This document shows positions 33,646 through 43,120 of a DNA stretch of 64,000 nucleotides, piece by piece. This DNA comes from Flavobacteriaceae bacterium UBA3591. GTDB taxonomy: Bacteria; Bacteroidota; Bacteroidia; Flavobacteriales; Flavobacteriaceae. Every line of letters starts with the position of its first letter. Position 1 is the stretch's first letter. The stretch is from the NCBI GenBank assembly GCA_002375695.1, contig DFMO01000011.1, positions 330,028 to 394,027 of the forward strand, given 5' to 3'. A program made the translations under genes and the position numbers. The notes beneath the pieces were generated by a model. That model searched no databases. It was not told the DNA's origin and saw only the letters and a list, made by a program, of their open reading frames with translations.

Positions 33646-36411
33646 TTAAAACCGAACATAGAAATTTACATAATAGGTGGTCCCGTAACCATACCAGTAT
33701 TTTGGACCAAAAATTCGCGTCTCGGCCGATGTATCTTCTAATAGCGTTCTATAGTTAGCGCTTCTTCCTTGTTCAAACCCACCCGTTTTATATTCTTGGT
33801 TTAAAATGTTATTAATACTTGCAAAAAACCCAAAGTAGTATTGTTTATATTTCCACGATTTACCGCCTATTACATTAACGAGAAAGTACGAATCAAACTG
33901 CTCTTGTCTTAATAAATCTCGTGCTATATTGGCATCGTAATCATTAAATGGAATGCCATCTGTATCTAAATAAAAATTTGCTGTTCGGGTTAGCGGAGAA
34001 ATATCTAAGTATGCGTTTGAAAAATAATTTGTAGTAGCGCCAAACCACCAATATGCTGGGTTTCTATATTCAAAACCTATTTGATATGCTTGTTGGGGTC
34101 CACCAGCTACGCGATAATTTTTTAAACTTGCTTTGCCGTAATCTACTGCTCCATTGGGTACATCGGTAAAATCATCTGAAGTTAAATACAAATTTGGATT
34201 ATTGTTATATGTGTATTGGCCGTAAGCTGCCGCAGCTTTTAGCTTTACGGTTGGGGTAATTTGAGTTTCCAGACCCAATTCGCCGCCAATATTTCGCTTA
34301 TTAATATTTGTTAAAACCTCCTGAACAAAGGCAGTTGAGGCACTCCGACCCGGAACCGAAATTCCATCGGCGTAATAAAAAGACAGCTCGGCACCTTCGC
34401 GCATTAGGGTATAATAACCCGTGAGGCGCATTTTAGTTTTTGCCGTTCTAAAAAAATAGCTTCCATCGATGGTGAGGTTTTTTTCTGAAGTTAAATTGAC
34501 AACCGTAGCATTATTTTGTCGCGAATTAGAAAATGAATTCCGAAGGGTGGGTGCATTTGTAAAATAGGCGCCATTAACCCCAAAAATATGTCGGCCAGAT
34601 AATTTATAAGTGCCGCCCGCTTTTAACCCGTAAAGTGTAAATGCCAATTTTTCGCTTTTGCCGAAAGAATTATCGGGAAAATTTCCGTTTTTAAAAAGTC
34701 CGTTTCGTTGGTAAGCCACACCTCCCAATTTCCCAGCAGCGTAAAAATCTATTTTTGAATACGAAAAATTTCCTTGTACAAAACCATGGTATTCGGTAGC
34801 ATTTAAGTTGAAGTTATACTTTATTTTATCGCCTTCATTAGCAATGCGATTGGGGTTGTTTAAATCGCTTTGAGATTCGTCTCCTGTATTAAAAGTATCC
34901 ACATCCAAATAACCATATCCGCCCAGCAAATCGATCATACTGGCAAAGTTTTTCGATTTTAAATTTTTAAAATTTAAGGAAGCTGTAAGTGTAAAGTGAT
35001 TATTTATTACCGAGTTTAAAATTGTGTTAGCAGAAAGTTGTGTGTCGTCATTTCGGTCTTCATATAAATAATACCGAGCCGTACCAGCATACAATAAATT
35101 TGTTTCATACAATTGTTGCCAGTCTATCTGGCCATCGTTTACAAATTTTAAATAAGCTCGATAAGCCCCCTCATAATCGGGATTATAGCTATCTGCCATA
35201 AAATAACTGGGCAATTTTTTATAATAGCTAGGGTCGGGATTTGGCACATTATCATAACCCAATCTGCTATTTCCTATTTTCCCAAATTGATAAGCAAGGT
35301 TTGTATTTAGTTGTGAATTTTCAGAAAAATTATAAAAGTGATTTAGCATAATTACGGGTTCTTTCACTTCTTTAATTCTAGAATTGCGTATTTCACCCTC
35401 CTGTTTCCCCCAGTATGCATTATATCGCGTCCCTTTTAAATCATACACTTCTTGCGTATTGGGTGACGATTTTCCGCGTCTATTTGGTGTGTAAAAAGCT
35501 GTTAAGTTTAAACTATTGCGTTCGTTAAATCTTTTTTCAACGGCAATAAAAAACGAATTTGCATCGTAAAGAGTACCTTCATTAAAACCTTCTTTTGCAA
35601 AGCGCCGCGCCAAAAGCAACGAATATGCCCAACCGTTTGGTAAAAGTCCGCTATTGTAGGAAGCCATCACCCTGCCGCGATAACTTCGATTACTAGTGGC
35701 ATAAGATAATCGGCCACCTTTTCTATATTTTGAAGCTCGCATTATAATATTAGTGGTTCCTGCCAAGTCGCCAAAGGTATATTCGTTTGCCGTTAAGCCC
35801 ATTGAAAAAACTTGATTGCGTTGCGCATCGTTTAAACCACCCCAATTAGACCAAAGCGGCCTACCGTTGTATAATTTGTTCATTTCAATGCCGTTGATCA
35901 AAACAGTTCCGTGCTCAGAATTATACCCTCTAGGTTTAAAAAAAGTAGCACTAAAGTCGTATGAAGCTGCATTTAAAAAAACATCTTTTGAAGCTTGTAG
36001 TAGTCCCGAAATAGCATACGTTGCACTATCATCACTATCTAATTCATCTTGAGACAGACTTATAACCCCAATTTCTCCTTCAATTTTGGAATAATCTAAT
36101 TGCATTAAAATTGAATTTAAAACTAAGGGAGCATTGGGATTTAATTTGATTGGAATTTTTAACGGCAAGTAATCTTCTTTGGATATTTGTAAAATATATT
36201 CTCCGGCCGGAATATTCATTTGCGAAAAGGTGAATTGGCCGTTGGAATCTGAAAATATTGAATTTGAGGTAGCAACTATTGTCACCTTCGCATGGACAAT
36301 AGGTTCGTTGGAATGTGAATCGAGAATTCTACCCGAAATAGCAGTGTTTTGGGAAAAAGTAGAAAATCCACCCAAAATTAAAATACACCCTATAAAAATG
36401 AAAGACTTCAT
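33646..36411 (-). CDS. TonB-dependent outer-membrane receptor with CarboxypepD_reg domain
   Basis: This is a receptor of about 921 aa that uses TonB energy to import a ligand. The signal peptide begins at ATG 36411 (MKSFIFIGCILILGGFSTFS). A carboxypeptidase-regulatory-like domain (about residues 25-110: GRILDSHSNEPIVHAKVTIV) is followed by a plug (about 115-235: FFKPRGYNSEHGTVLINGIEMNK, GLTANEYTFGDLAGTTNIIMRAS) and a barrel ending in YYVNFYVRF. It is upstream of the DUF5689 lipoprotein and divergent from an EEP-family phosphatase/nuclease. It is not a SusC type with SusD, since no SusD partner is present. Substrate by context may be a nucleotide or organic phosphate; this is inference. Confidence 0.92.
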   Translation of the reverse strand: MKSFIFIGCILILGGFSTFSQNTAISGRILDSHSNEPIVHAKVTIVATSNSIFSDSNGQFTFSQMNIPAGEYILQISKEDYLPLKIPIKLNPNAPLVLNSILMQLDYSKIEGEIGVISLSQDELDSDDSATYAISGLLQASKDVFLNAASYDFSATFFKPRGYNSEHGTVLINGIEMNKLYNGRPLWSNWGGLNDAQRNQVFSMGLTANEYTFGDLAGTTNIIMRASKYRKGGRLSYATSNRSYRGRVMASYNSGLLPNGWAYSLLLARRFAKEGFNEGTLYDANSFFIAVEKRFNERNSLNLTAFYTPNRRGKSSPNTQEVYDLKGTRYNAYWGKQEGEIRNSRIKEVKEPVIMLNHFYNFSENSQLNTNLAYQFGKIGNSRLGYDNVPNPDPSYYKKLPSYFMADSYNPDYEGAYRAYLKFVNDGQIDWQQLYETNLLYAGTARYYLYEDRNDDTQLSANTILNSVINNHFTLTASLNFKNLKSKNFASMIDLLGGYGYLDVDTFNTGDESQSDLNNPNRIANEGDKIKYNFNLNATEYHGFVQGNFSYSKIDFYAAGKLGGVAYQRNGLFKNGNFPDNSFGKSEKLAFTLYGLKAGGTYKLSGRHIFGVNGAYFTNAPTLRNSFSNSRQNNATVVNLTSEKNLTIDGSYFFRTAKTKMRLTGYYTLMREGAELSFYYADGISVPGRSASTAFVQEVLTNINKRNIGGELGLETQITPTVKLKAAAAYGQYTYNNNPNLYLTSDDFTDVPNGAVDYGKASLKNYRVAGGPQQAYQIGFEYRNPAYWWFGATTNYFSNAYLDISPLTRTANFYLDTDGIPFNDYDANIARDLLRQEQFDSYFLVNVIGGKSWKYKQYYFGFFASINNILNQEYKTGGFEQGRSANYRTLLEDTSAETRIFGPKYWYGYGTTYYVNFYVRF

Positions 36412-36420
36412 TTTTAAATA

Positions 36421-36450
36421 CAAATTTATCTGGGTGATAATTCAGGCAAA
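36421..36450 (-). promoter_or_regulatory. Probable promoter of the TonB receptor-DUF5689 operon
   Basis: On the minus strand TTTG (36447-36450), an 18-nt spacer and TAAATTTG (36421-36428) resemble the Bacteroidota consensus. The -7 box lies 9 bp from the ATG at 36411, so the leader would be very short. Confidence 0.5.
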
Positions 36451-36524
36451 GTTTATAAATTTAATACTTATTTTGAATTATTTGTAATTTTTTAGTTAAT
36501 TTTTTACCTCCTGTTAATTTATTA

Positions 36525-37577
36525 ATGAAGATGAGGCGGCTATTTTTAATATTTATTTATTCAATCAACATATGTTTTGCGTTTTCTCAATCGGAAAAGC
36601 AGTATAAAATTCACACTGTGGCATTTTATAATTTGGAGAATTTATTTGACTATGAGGACGATCCGTACACTTTTGATGATGACCGCACGCCCGAAGGGAA
36701 AGATCATTGGACAGAAGAGTTATACAGTGCCAAGTTGGCTAATATGGCTAAGGTTATTTCAGAAATAGGAAGCGACATTACTGGCACCACTCCAACTATT
36801 ATTGGGGTTTGCGAAATTGAAAATAGACGGGTACTCGAAGATCTCTTAAATCAAGAACCTTTGCTTTTAAGTAACTATGGCATTGTACATTTTGACAGCC
36901 CAGATAGAAGAGGAATTGATGTAGCCCTACTCTACAAAAAGCGGGTATTTACACCAAGTAATTACAAAGCATTTGAACTTTTAATTTTTGACAATGAAGA
37001 TTTGAGCAAAAGAATTTACACCCGCGATCAATTATTGGTAAGCGGAACGTTGGAGGATGAAATGATACATTTAATTATTAACCATTGGCCTTCGCGCCGT
37101 GGTGGAGAAGAACGAAGTAGACCAAAACGTTTAAAAGCTGCCGCATTAAACAGAAAAATAATAGACTCACTATTTAGCGATAACCCATACGCGAAAATTA
37201 TTACGATGGGCGATTTAAATGACGACCCAATATACCCTAGCATTAAAAAGGTACTGAATGCTAAAGGAAATAAAACCAATTTACAAATAAAACAGCTTTA
37301 TAATCCTATGGAAAAGCTATATAAAAAAGGTGAAGGAACCTTGGCATATAGAGATGGTTGGAATCTTTTTGACCAGATTATTCTATCTTCAGAATTTATA
37401 AAAAACGACTATAGCAGCTATCGTTTTTACAAGGCAGGAATATTCAATAAACGCTATTTAACCACTCCAAAAGGCAAATACAAAGGGTATCCGTTTAGAA
37501 GCTTTACCAATGGGTATACGGGAGGTTATAGCGATCACTTTCCAGTCTTTATATACCTGATTAAAGAGAAAAACTAA
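36525..37577 (+). CDS. Exported endonuclease/exonuclease/phosphatase family protein
   Basis: This is a 350-aa metal-dependent phosphohydrolase of the EEP (DNase I-like) family, with a signal peptide (RRLFLIFIYSINICFAFS). Motifs are TVAFYNLENLFD (Asn), TIIGVCEIENRRVLEDL (metal Glu), GIDVALLYKK, LIINHWPSRRGGEE (His), ITMGDLNDDP (Asp/Asn) and GYSDHFPVFIYL (catalytic Asp-His). All the active-site residues are there. It should act outside the cytoplasm on DNA, nucleotides or sugar phosphates. It is divergent from the TonB receptor-DUF5689 pair, with about 110 bp between start codons. Confidence 0.9.
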   Translation: MKMRRLFLIFIYSINICFAFSQSEKQYKIHTVAFYNLENLFDYEDDPYTFDDDRTPEGKDHWTEELYSAKLANMAKVISEIGSDITGTTPTIIGVCEIENRRVLEDLLNQEPLLLSNYGIVHFDSPDRRGIDVALLYKKRVFTPSNYKAFELLIFDNEDLSKRIYTRDQLLVSGTLEDEMIHLIINHWPSRRGGEERSRPKRLKAAALNRKIIDSLFSDNPYAKIITMGDLNDDPIYPSIKKVLNAKGNKTNLQIKQLYNPMEKLYKKGEGTLAYRDGWNLFDQIILSSEFIKNDYSSYRFYKAGIFNKRYLTTPKGKYKGYPFRSFTNGYTGGYSDHFPVFIYLIKEKN

Positions 37578-37580
37578 TAA

Positions 37581-37607
37581 AAAAAGCGCTCGAAACGAGC
37601 GCTTTTT
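37581..37607. terminator. Bidirectional terminator after the EEP gene
   Basis: A 12-bp stem, AAAAAGCGCTCG (37581-37592) with CGAGCGCTTTTT (37596-37607), and an AAA loop lie between convergent genes. Further T residues follow on the plus strand. Confidence 0.85.
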
Positions 37608-37625
37608 TTATAATTTAGTCAAGGG

Positions 37626-38066
37626 TTAAAACCATTGACTCCAAGGAATTCTACTTAACATCAACACCAACCCGATTGTATAAAATATAGCTAATGTTTT
37701 AAACTTTTTGTGAGAAAGCAAGTTCTTTTTGTGTTTTGAGTACCCAATGGTTATTAAAACAACTGTTAGTATCATTACAAATGGATGCTCTACTGCGTAC
37801 AGTCTAAATTCAGAATTTTTCATAACAACGCCCATTCCCGAGTTGGTAATATTTTGTAAACCAAGGGGTGAAATAAAATAAAGTATTAAACCAATTAATA
37901 CTTGAATGTGCGTAACAATAAGTGCAAAAAGTGATATTCTAAAATCTTTTGCGCCGTATTCTCTTTTTGAAAATAACCCGGCAAGGGCATTAAAAGTAGC
38001 CAATAAAACTATTAACAGTACTAAATAGGCCCAGTAGGAGTGAACAAATTGGAAAACAGTATACAT
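37626..38066 (-). CDS. Small four-helix inner-membrane protein
   Basis: This is a 146-aa protein made of four hydrophobic helices: YWAYLVLLIVLLATFNALAGL, ISLFALIVTHIQVLIGLILYF, VMILTVVLITIGY and LAIFYTIGLVLML. Histidines in HSYWAYL, VTHIQVLIG and VEHPFVMIL are placed in or near helices, as in b-type cytochromes, and similar flavobacterial proteins are sometimes labelled cytochrome b. No firm family was recognised and heme binding is only a possibility. It is leftward, between two terminators, so it is its own transcript. Confidence 0.75.
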   Translation of the reverse strand: MYTVFQFVHSYWAYLVLLIVLLATFNALAGLFSKREYGAKDFRISLFALIVTHIQVLIGLILYFISPLGLQNITNSGMGVVMKNSEFRLYAVEHPFVMILTVVLITIGYSKHKKNLLSHKKFKTLAIFYTIGLVLMLSRIPWSQWF

Positions 38067-38110
38067 AAGTTATATTTTTTAAAGACCAAAGATAAGATTT
38101 AATTATAAAA

Positions 38111-38138
38111 AAAATGCCTCAAAAAATTGAGGCATTTT
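38111..38138. terminator. Terminator after the second TonB receptor
   Basis: A 12-bp stem, AAAATGCCTCAA (38111-38122) with TTGAGGCATTTT (38127-38138), and a 4-nt A loop lie about 20 bp beyond the stop of the TonB receptor at 38160. Flanked by A and T runs. Confidence 0.8.
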
Positions 38139-38159
38139 TAATAAAACAATATGTTTTTT

Positions 38160-40781
38160 TTAGAAGTCGTAACGTAAGCTTGCGTTCCAAGTTCTACCAT
38201 TTCCGTAGTAGTACCCGAAAGCATCTTTTTGGCTTAAGTACATTTCGTTTGTAACGTTGTAAACGTTAGCACGTACTGTAAAGTCTTGTCCTCCAAAATC
38301 AAATTTGTAAGTAATACCAGCATCTAATACACTGTAAGGGCTAAGACGTTCTGCTTGGTAAACTTCGTTGTTTTGTGAAGCGGCAACAACATCTCTTGCA
38401 TTTACAAAACCGTAAAGGTCTGAGTAGATATTGTAATCTGCATCTACACTTAATCCACCAATTACGTTGTATTTAAATCCGAAACCAAACGATGTTTGCG
38501 GTGCGTTACCAATTTTAGTTCCCGTTAAGTTAACTTCACCTTCTTGTAATAAGTTGTTAGTTTCATCTTCTCTAGTTTCAAATGGCGTTGTTCCATCGTA
38601 CTTCCAGTTTCCAATACTACCAAATGCACGGAACATAAAGTCGCTTGAGTAACGGTATTTACCTTCAAACTCAAATCCTTTGTGCACTTGAGTAATGTTT
38701 GTAAATCTTTGGTAACGGTCTACTTGCTCAATTGGGTTAGTTGAATTTGGGTCACCTTCAATAAAGCTACCTCCTAAGAATCTGTTACCCCAGCTAGTGT
38801 AATACCCGTTTAAGTCTAAGCTAAACTTACCAGCACGAAGTCTGTATCCTGCTTCTAAACCAATAATTTCTTCGTTTTCAATTTCATTTTCACCTTGTAG
38901 AATGTAATTAGAATTTCTAACATCCTCAAAAATGTTATCTAAGAAAGGTTGTCTTGAGTAGTAACCTGCATTTACGAACAATGTATTATCTGGAATAAAA
39001 GTATACCCCATACCTCCTTTAAGGTTGTATCCAATTTTGTTTACTTTATCAGACTTACCAAGACCGTCTACACCTTCAACTTCACTTCCTGGTGCACGAC
39101 CTTCTCTTTGGTAGCTCTGTGTAGATACAGCTCCTTGAACGAATGCTGAAAAGTTATCTGTTTTGTACTCAGCTTGTCCAAATCCACCAATGTAGTTGAT
39201 GTTTTCAGAGTAGTCATAAGAATAACGCTGACCCTCATCGGCAGAGTTAAATAGTGCAGACCAAGGGTTCGCTTCAAAAGTTTCGGTTAACACGTAGTCA
39301 TCGCCACGTACGCCGTCATAGCCAAAGTTATCGGCAAAACCTTGAAGACCCAACAAGTCGTTTAATTGACGGAAGTGAGTACCTCTATAAAAACGTGCAT
39401 CTACTCCAACATTTACAGTAAAGCTTTCACTTAGCTCACTTTCAAGATTTGATAAGAAACCAAACCAGTTGTGGTTGTTTACAGACATTCTTCTTACTAC
39501 AGATCCCAAACCGTAGCTACCAATTCCATTATCGGCACCTGCAATGTTGTTTTCTTCAATAGCATTAAAATCTACTTGACCGTAGTTGTCTCTTACAATG
39601 TTTCTTGAGCTTCCTAATGGACCAGTTCCACCACCACGTCCAAATGATGCATATAATACTGAAGAAAGGGTAGTTTTTTCAGTCATAGTCCAATCCCAGT
39701 TAAGGTTAACGATTGGCTTGTGGTAGTAATTTCTTCTAAAAGTATAACGCTCTCCATTATAGAAACCAGAGTTACCATTGTAACGCTTACCGTATCTAGC
39801 ATATGTTTCTAAATCGTCAGAGAAGTTTTGGTCGTGCCATTGTGGAGCACCAGTCAATAAAAAGTTGAAAGAGTGCGTATCATTAGGCACATAACCAACA
39901 CCTATAAAATAGTTTTGTCCTTGACCGGCAGTACCGTCAGAATATTTTCTGTGTGCTTGCCAGTGATCGAATAAAAATGAGTACGCCCATTTTCCTTTTA
40001 AACCAGAATCGTAACTAATTGTACCTTTAAAATAGCTATCGTTACCAGTCATAAAACGTGCAAATCCGCCTTCTTTTCTTCCAGCTGCACGCGAAATAAT
40101 ATTTACAGTACCACCTACAGAAGAAATAGCAAGTTTAGAAGAACCTAAACCACGCTGTACCTGAATAGCGTTTGCAACGTCTGACATACCAGACCAGTTA
40201 GACCAGTACATTTTTCCGTCTTCCATCCCGTTAATAGGCTGACCATTTAATAAGAAAGCCGTGTTTGTTTGATCGAAACCACGTAAGAACATTTGAGAAT
40301 CACCGAAACCTCCGGCTTGGTTAGACACGTACACACTTGGCGTACTTTTTACCGCCTCTGGAAACTCTACGTTACCAACAGCTTTAGCTTGGATTTCAGC
40401 AGTTGTAATAGTTGAAACAGCAATAGGAGTTTGACGATCCTTTGCAAGGTCAATAATACCTCGTCCAACAATAACTACTTCTTCAAGCGCATCGGCATCT
40501 ACTGTAATTTTAATGTTACCAACAGACCCTCCGTTAAAAGGAACTGTAGCAGCCATATAACCAATATAAGTTATAGTAAGTGTACCCGAGTTTGCTGAAG
40601 TTTCTAAAGTGAAATTTCCATCGAAATCGGTAATGGCACCGTTTGAAGTACCAGTCTCAACCACATTGGCTCCTGCCAGCGGGGTGTTTGTTTCAGAATC
40701 GATTACTGTTCCAGTAACCGTGGATTGTGAAAAAGCGACAACGCCGCTTAGTAAAAAAACAAGAAATAAAAACTTTCTCAT
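38160..40781 (-). CDS. TonB-dependent outer-membrane receptor
   Basis: This is a receptor of about 873 aa with signal peptide MRKFLFLVFLLSGVVAFS from ATG 40781. The frame is open to 40841 but lacks a good start there. A CarboxypepD_reg-like domain (GTVIDSETNTPLAGANVVETGTSNG) is followed by a plug with VEFPEAVKSTPSVYVSNQAGGFGDSQMFLRGFDQTNTAFLLNGQPINGMEDG and a large barrel ending in WNASLRYDF. Tyr/Asn-rich strands fill the rest. It is monocistronic with its own promoter and terminator, and no SusD or lipoprotein partner is adjacent. The ligand cannot be told. Confidence 0.92.
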   Translation of the reverse strand: MRKFLFLVFLLSGVVAFSQSTVTGTVIDSETNTPLAGANVVETGTSNGAITDFDGNFTLETSANSGTLTITYIGYMAATVPFNGGSVGNIKITVDADALEEVVIVGRGIIDLAKDRQTPIAVSTITTAEIQAKAVGNVEFPEAVKSTPSVYVSNQAGGFGDSQMFLRGFDQTNTAFLLNGQPINGMEDGKMYWSNWSGMSDVANAIQVQRGLGSSKLAISSVGGTVNIISRAAGRKEGGFARFMTGNDSYFKGTISYDSGLKGKWAYSFLFDHWQAHRKYSDGTAGQGQNYFIGVGYVPNDTHSFNFLLTGAPQWHDQNFSDDLETYARYGKRYNGNSGFYNGERYTFRRNYYHKPIVNLNWDWTMTEKTTLSSVLYASFGRGGGTGPLGSSRNIVRDNYGQVDFNAIEENNIAGADNGIGSYGLGSVVRRMSVNNHNWFGFLSNLESELSESFTVNVGVDARFYRGTHFRQLNDLLGLQGFADNFGYDGVRGDDYVLTETFEANPWSALFNSADEGQRYSYDYSENINYIGGFGQAEYKTDNFSAFVQGAVSTQSYQREGRAPGSEVEGVDGLGKSDKVNKIGYNLKGGMGYTFIPDNTLFVNAGYYSRQPFLDNIFEDVRNSNYILQGENEIENEEIIGLEAGYRLRAGKFSLDLNGYYTSWGNRFLGGSFIEGDPNSTNPIEQVDRYQRFTNITQVHKGFEFEGKYRYSSDFMFRAFGSIGNWKYDGTTPFETREDETNNLLQEGEVNLTGTKIGNAPQTSFGFGFKYNVIGGLSVDADYNIYSDLYGFVNARDVVAASQNNEVYQAERLSPYSVLDAGITYKFDFGGQDFTVRANVYNVTNEMYLSQKDAFGYYYGNGRTWNASLRYDF

Positions 40782-40809
40782 GAATTTGGTTTTTGGGTTA
40801 AATTTTTTG

Positions 40810-40841
40810 CAAAAATACAATCTTATATCATTTCTAGCCAA
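40810..40841 (-). promoter_or_regulatory. Probable promoter of the second TonB receptor
   Basis: On the minus strand TTG (40839-40841), a 21-nt spacer and TATTTTTG (40810-40817) match the Bacteroidota consensus. The -7 box is 28 bp from the ATG. Confidence 0.6.
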
Positions 40842-40968
40842 TAAAATCCATTAAGAAATTATTAAGAGAAATTAGATTGATTAAAGATAAAATTTAAACC
40901 TTAAATCCTTGAAAATGGAGACTTTAGTTAATAACAAGGTTATTAACATATTAAGTTTAAGTTAAAAA

Positions 40969-42192
40969 TTAGAAGGTAATACAGTCTAATTTTTCTTTAA
41001 GAGGGCCTAATTTAGCGAAATATTCTGCTCGCAAATCTGCCGAAAGTGGCTCGGCCATCGGGGTTTTTTCCTTAAATGGATCTACTTGTTTTCCATTTTT
41101 CCAAAATCGATAACAAACATGAGGGCCACTGGTGTTTCCAGTCATCCCTATCCACCCAATTACATCGCCTTGCTTTACAAATTGACCCACTTTTACATTT
41201 CTAGCTTTCATATGTAAATACTGGGTTTCATAGGTACCATTATGTCTAATTTTAACATAGTTGCCATTTCCACCGCGTCTTTCCGACTTTGTAACAACCC
41301 CATCGGCGGTAGCCAAAATGGGAGTACCAATAGCGGCAGCAAAATCGGTTCCGCGATGCGGGCGCAATTTAAAACCGTAATACTTAATCCTTCTGTTTAG
41401 GTTAAATCGTGAGGAAATTCTACTAAATTTCACAGGTGATTGTAAAAACGCTCTTCTTAAGTTATTGGCAGTTTCATCATAATAACCCGATACGTTTTTT
41501 AATGAATCTGAAGAAAACTTAAATGCATACAGTGGTTTTCCGTGGTGCTCAAAATAGGCTGCCTTAATTTCGTGTAATCCCGCCGGAATAGTATCGTCAA
41601 TAAACTTTTCAGTATAAACCACTTTAAAACGGTCTCCCGCTTGTAACTTAAAAAAGTTGATTGTCCAGGCATATATATTTGCCAACTCATCAGTCATATA
41701 CGGACTCAAGTTTTGCTCTTCCATAGTTGCAGAAAGTGAACTTGTAATAACCCCCGAAGCTTCCCTCTCTTGAAAACTCACAGGTTTTTTATTGTTGTAG
41801 ATTGAAAGCGTATCTCTAAAATCTACTACGGCATAATCTACTTTATTGGTTTCATAAATAAAAACCTGAGTTGTATTTAAGCTATCTTTTGAATTTAGAA
41901 GAACGTACGGTTTTCCCACTCGAATTCTACGCACATCAAAACTATCGCGAAATTTTGTCGCTACATTCATAATTTTATCGTGAGAAACTCCATTGGCATA
42001 TAAAATATCACCAAAAGTATCTCCTTTTCGAATGGTGTCGCGCACTACAACAAAGTCATTAAGATTATATCCGTACTGCTTAAAAACTGGATCTGCTGTA
42101 ATATTATTGGCAGCAAGTGTTTCAACTTTTGGTTTTTCGCAGGCGGTAGTAACAATAATTATGGCTAGAGCGGCAAAAATGAACTTTTTCAA
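40969..42192 (-). CDS. M23 family metallopeptidase lipoprotein
   Basis: This is a 407-aa periplasmic peptidoglycan hydrolase-like lipoprotein with lipobox VTTAC (Cys18). An N-terminal region of two LysM/opacity-like modules (about residues 45-250: KGDTFGDILYANGVSHDKI, LQAGDRFKVVYTEKF) precedes the LytM domain (about 265-380). Metal ligands His279 and Asp283 are in RPHRGTDFAAA, and His327 is in QYLHMK. The last HxH motif reads GPHVCYRF, so the usual second His is Cys360. Cys can ligate zinc, but the enzyme may also act as a non-catalytic activator. It is followed downstream by no close partner; the DUF3108 gene is upstream on the same strand. Confidence 0.9.
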   Translation of the reverse strand: MKKFIFAALAIIIVTTACEKPKVETLAANNITADPVFKQYGYNLNDFVVVRDTIRKGDTFGDILYANGVSHDKIMNVATKFRDSFDVRRIRVGKPYVLLNSKDSLNTTQVFIYETNKVDYAVVDFRDTLSIYNNKKPVSFQEREASGVITSSLSATMEEQNLSPYMTDELANIYAWTINFFKLQAGDRFKVVYTEKFIDDTIPAGLHEIKAAYFEHHGKPLYAFKFSSDSLKNVSGYYDETANNLRRAFLQSPVKFSRISSRFNLNRRIKYYGFKLRPHRGTDFAAAIGTPILATADGVVTKSERRGGNGNYVKIRHNGTYETQYLHMKARNVKVGQFVKQGDVIGWIGMTGNTSGPHVCYRFWKNGKQVDPFKEKTPMAEPLSADLRAEYFAKLGPLKEKLDCITF

Positions 42193-42224
42193 TACTTGGG
42201 GGAATTTTTGGGTACTAATTATTT

Positions 42225-42998
42225 TTAATCTGCAATTATTTTAAAGGAGTGTTGCAATCCTTTGAACTCTGTTAATGTAGCTTTTAGAGAACCAACAGCC
42301 AAATCGGCCTTAATCAATAACGGTATTTTGTTCTTATCATTACTAACCCAGACAGTTAGACTTTCTTTTTCTTTAAAAACGCGACCCGATTGAACAAAGG
42401 GTCTAAATACAAGTGTGCTAACACGGCCAAAATTAGTATCTAAAATCTCTTTTCCAAGAAATTTTAGCCTGAATTTGTAATTTTCTTTATCAAAAAACAT
42501 ATTTATCTCGATAACTTCACCAACTTGAATTTTTTCGCTGTTTAAATGATTTCGAAGATAATAAAATGCCGAAATCATATCTTGTGTTCCTTTTGGGAAC
42601 GAAAAAACGGCCGTTTCATTGTGTTTATTATCCTTAACTGTAGCTTTTTTTAAATCGTGATTAAAGTTTATCTCAATGTCTTTTGTATACCCACCTTCGT
42701 TAATCTTTCGAATAAAATAATAAGGTATATCTTTTTCCTTATCAATATAGGATTGATAGTCGTCTTCAACTTTAAAAAACCATTTAGACAATCCCACAGT
42801 TTCACCAAATCCTTTTACGTGAAAAACTTCTTTACCGTTAAAAGTGGCATTATTAACATTTAAAGTAGCATAACCTGCTGTTACAAAACCATAGTGAACG
42901 CGAAATTTAAAATACTCGCCATGGCCATAAGACCGTTCCTGTGCCAAAACTGCAAAGGAATTGGTTAGTAAAAATAAAATCGCGAACAGCTTCTTCAT
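42225..42998 (-). CDS. DUF3108 domain exported protein
   Basis: This is a 257-aa protein with a signal peptide (KKLFAILFLLTNSFAVLA). It is a single all-beta domain with family segments GEYFKFRVHYGFVTAGYATLNVNNATF, FKVEDDYQSYIDKEKDIPYYFIRKINEGGY, FPKGTQDMISAFYYLRNH and KESLTVWVSNDKNKIPLLIKADLAVGSLKATLTEF. DUF3108 proteins are envelope proteins of unproved function. The M23 peptidase gene starts 33 bp downstream on the same strand, so the two are probably one operon with a role in the cell envelope. Confidence 0.87.
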   Translation of the reverse strand: MKKLFAILFLLTNSFAVLAQERSYGHGEYFKFRVHYGFVTAGYATLNVNNATFNGKEVFHVKGFGETVGLSKWFFKVEDDYQSYIDKEKDIPYYFIRKINEGGYTKDIEINFNHDLKKATVKDNKHNETAVFSFPKGTQDMISAFYYLRNHLNSEKIQVGEVIEINMFFDKENYKFRLKFLGKEILDTNFGRVSTLVFRPFVQSGRVFKEKESLTVWVSNDKNKIPLLIKADLAVGSLKATLTEFKGLQHSFKIIAD

Positions 42999-43070
42999 AG
43001 TTTTAAAAATAGCATAATTTTAATGAGAGCTGAGTGGAATACAACTACCATTCCAAAAAAAACAAATAAA

Positions 43071-43105
43071 GAAACCCCCAAAACCTTTTACGTAGTGGGG
43101 GTTTC
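43071..43105 (-). terminator. Terminator after hppD
   Basis: A 10-bp stem, GAAACCCCCA (43071-43080) with TGGGGGTTTC (43096-43105), and a 15-nt loop lie just beyond the hppD stop. A-rich sequence on the left gives a T run on the minus strand. Confidence 0.7.
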
Positions 43106-43120
43106 ATTTTAAAAATAAAA

